Below, in pieces: positions 63,000 through 64,000 of a stretch of DNA of 64,000 nt. The stretch's first letter is position 1; the number at the start of each line of letters is the position of its first letter. Source of the DNA: Coenobita brevimanus (lineage: Eukaryota > Arthropoda > Malacostraca > Decapoda > Coenobitidae). The translations under genes and the position numbers were made by a program. Where the stretch lies: positions 116,001-180,000 of the forward strand of contig CM064691.1 in NCBI GenBank assembly GCA_032717465.1, in the 5' to 3' direction. The notes beneath the pieces are model-generated. The model ran no database searches. It was not told where the DNA came from and worked only from the letters and a program-made list of their open reading frames with translations.

Positions 63000-64000
63000 G
63001 GGAGGGAAGGAGGAGGAGAGAAGAGGGTGAGGAAGGGAGAAGAAGCCGAGGTGAGGAGGAGGAGGAGGGGAGATGCGAGAGAGGCTGAAAGGAAGGGACG
63101 TGAGACAAGAGAGAGACAGGAGGAGGGAAAGAAGTGCGTGGAAAGACCTAGACTGGGACGGGCAGAGTGGCAACTGGAGGTGCAGGGGAGGCAGGGAAAA
63201 TAATGGCTTTAGGAATTATTATAAAAATAAGTGGATAGAGGAGAAATAACAGCACAAGACAGAGGAGCAAGGACAGGAGGAAGGAGAAGAAGGGGAGGAT
63301 GAGGGAGAGACGGAAGGGGAGGATGAGGAAGAGAAGGATGGGGAGGATGAGGGAGAAGGGGAGGAAGAGGGAAAGGAGGAAGGGCAGGATGAGGGAGAGG
63401 AAGAAGGGGAGGAGGAGAAGGAGGAGGAGGAGGAGGAAGAGAATTAAGTAGTGGTGTGGATAGAGGAGAAATAAGAACATAAGTATAAGACAGAGGAGGA
63501 AGGACAGGAGGAAGGAGAAGGGCAGGATGAGGGAGAAGAGGAAGGGGAGGATGAGGGAGAGAAGGAAGGGGAGGATGAGGAAGAGGAGGATGGAGAAGAA
63601 GGGAAGGATGAGGGAGAGGAGGATGGAGAAGAAGGGGAGGATGAGGGAGAAGAGGAAGGGGAGCATGCGGGAGAGAAGGAAGGGGGACAGAAGGAAGGGG
63701 AGGATGAAGGAGAGGAGGATGGAAAAGAAGGGAAGGATGAGGGAGAGGAGGAAGGGGAAGAAGGGGAGGATGAGGGAGAGGAGGAAGGGGAAGAAGGGGA
63801 GGATGAGGGAGAGGAGGAAGGGGAGGATGAGGGAGAGGAGGAAGGGGAGGAGGAGAGAGAGGAAGAAGGGGAGGAGGAGGTAAAGGAGGAAGAAGAGAAG
63901 GAGAGAGAGGAGGAAGAAGGCAAGGAGAGAGAGAAGGATGGAGGAAAGGAGAGAAAGGAGAAGGAAGAAGGGAAGGAAAGAGAGGAGGAGGAAAAATGGA
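63000..64000 (+). repeat. ~1-kb homopurine-rich tract
   Basis: The plus strand is almost all G and A, in irregular units such as 'GGAGGATGAGGGAGAGGAGG' and 'GAAGGGGAAGAAGG'. A less pure stretch lies at 63190-63260, and the segment 63225-63290 is repeated at 63455-63520 ('GGATAGAGGAGAAATAA'). Frames through it (Arg/Lys/Glu or Ser/Pro) are low complexity and not supported as genes. It runs to the window end. Confidence 0.85.

Noticed and set aside
63148..63923. Ser/Pro-rich and Arg/Lys/Glu-rich frames on both strands
   Set aside because: Low-complexity products of the purine tract, open on both strands.

Overview
The window is eukaryotic and almost certainly arthropod. It is dense in LINEs, SINE-like elements, DNA transposons, LTR retrotransposons, minisatellites and microsatellites, with degenerate CCTAA-type repeats (TTAGG is the arthropod telomere unit). 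The LINE proteins and the GTGTGTGTATTTACCTA-type LINE end resemble what I remember from decapod crustaceans. That taxon call is inference; no rRNA, mitochondrial or single-copy marker is present.

0-8.6 kb: a broken Tc1-like transposase with a piggyBac-like MITE at its 3' end, two LINE fragments head to tail, a cysteine-rich (CXC-like) coding remnant, a tRNA-derived SINE, one intact-looking 16-finger C2H2 zinc-finger gene with decayed repeats at both ends, and a pogo/Tigger-like MITE.

8.6-28.1 kb: a three-level nest (piggyBac-like element > 7.2-kb LTR retrotransposon > piggyBac-like MITE) in which target duplications are visible at each level; a second copy of the LTR retrotransposon; and between them an LTR-like regulatory block with six heat-shock-element-like motifs upstream of a TATA box. 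Both LTR elements carry a SCAN-like Gag and place integrase before reverse transcriptase, as in the Gmr1 lineage. Both have lost the reverse-transcriptase core and RNase H.

28-42 kb: decayed LINEs of several lineages (R-type with (TAGA)n tail, CR1/L2-like, jockey-like) and a cluster of composite SINE-like elements separated by (TTA)n microsatellites.

42-64 kb: several minisatellites (28, 58, 67 and 121 bp units), a foldback, AT-rich sequence without recognisable genes, and candidate exons of an unidentified minus-strand gene (about 45.6-61.2 kb). The 121-bp satellite is partly built from the 3' end of the R-type LINE. The window ends in a purine tract of about 1 kb.

The only convincing host coding sequence is the zinc-finger gene; candidate exons are given at low confidence. 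All coordinates, repeat boundaries and difference counts were made by eye.
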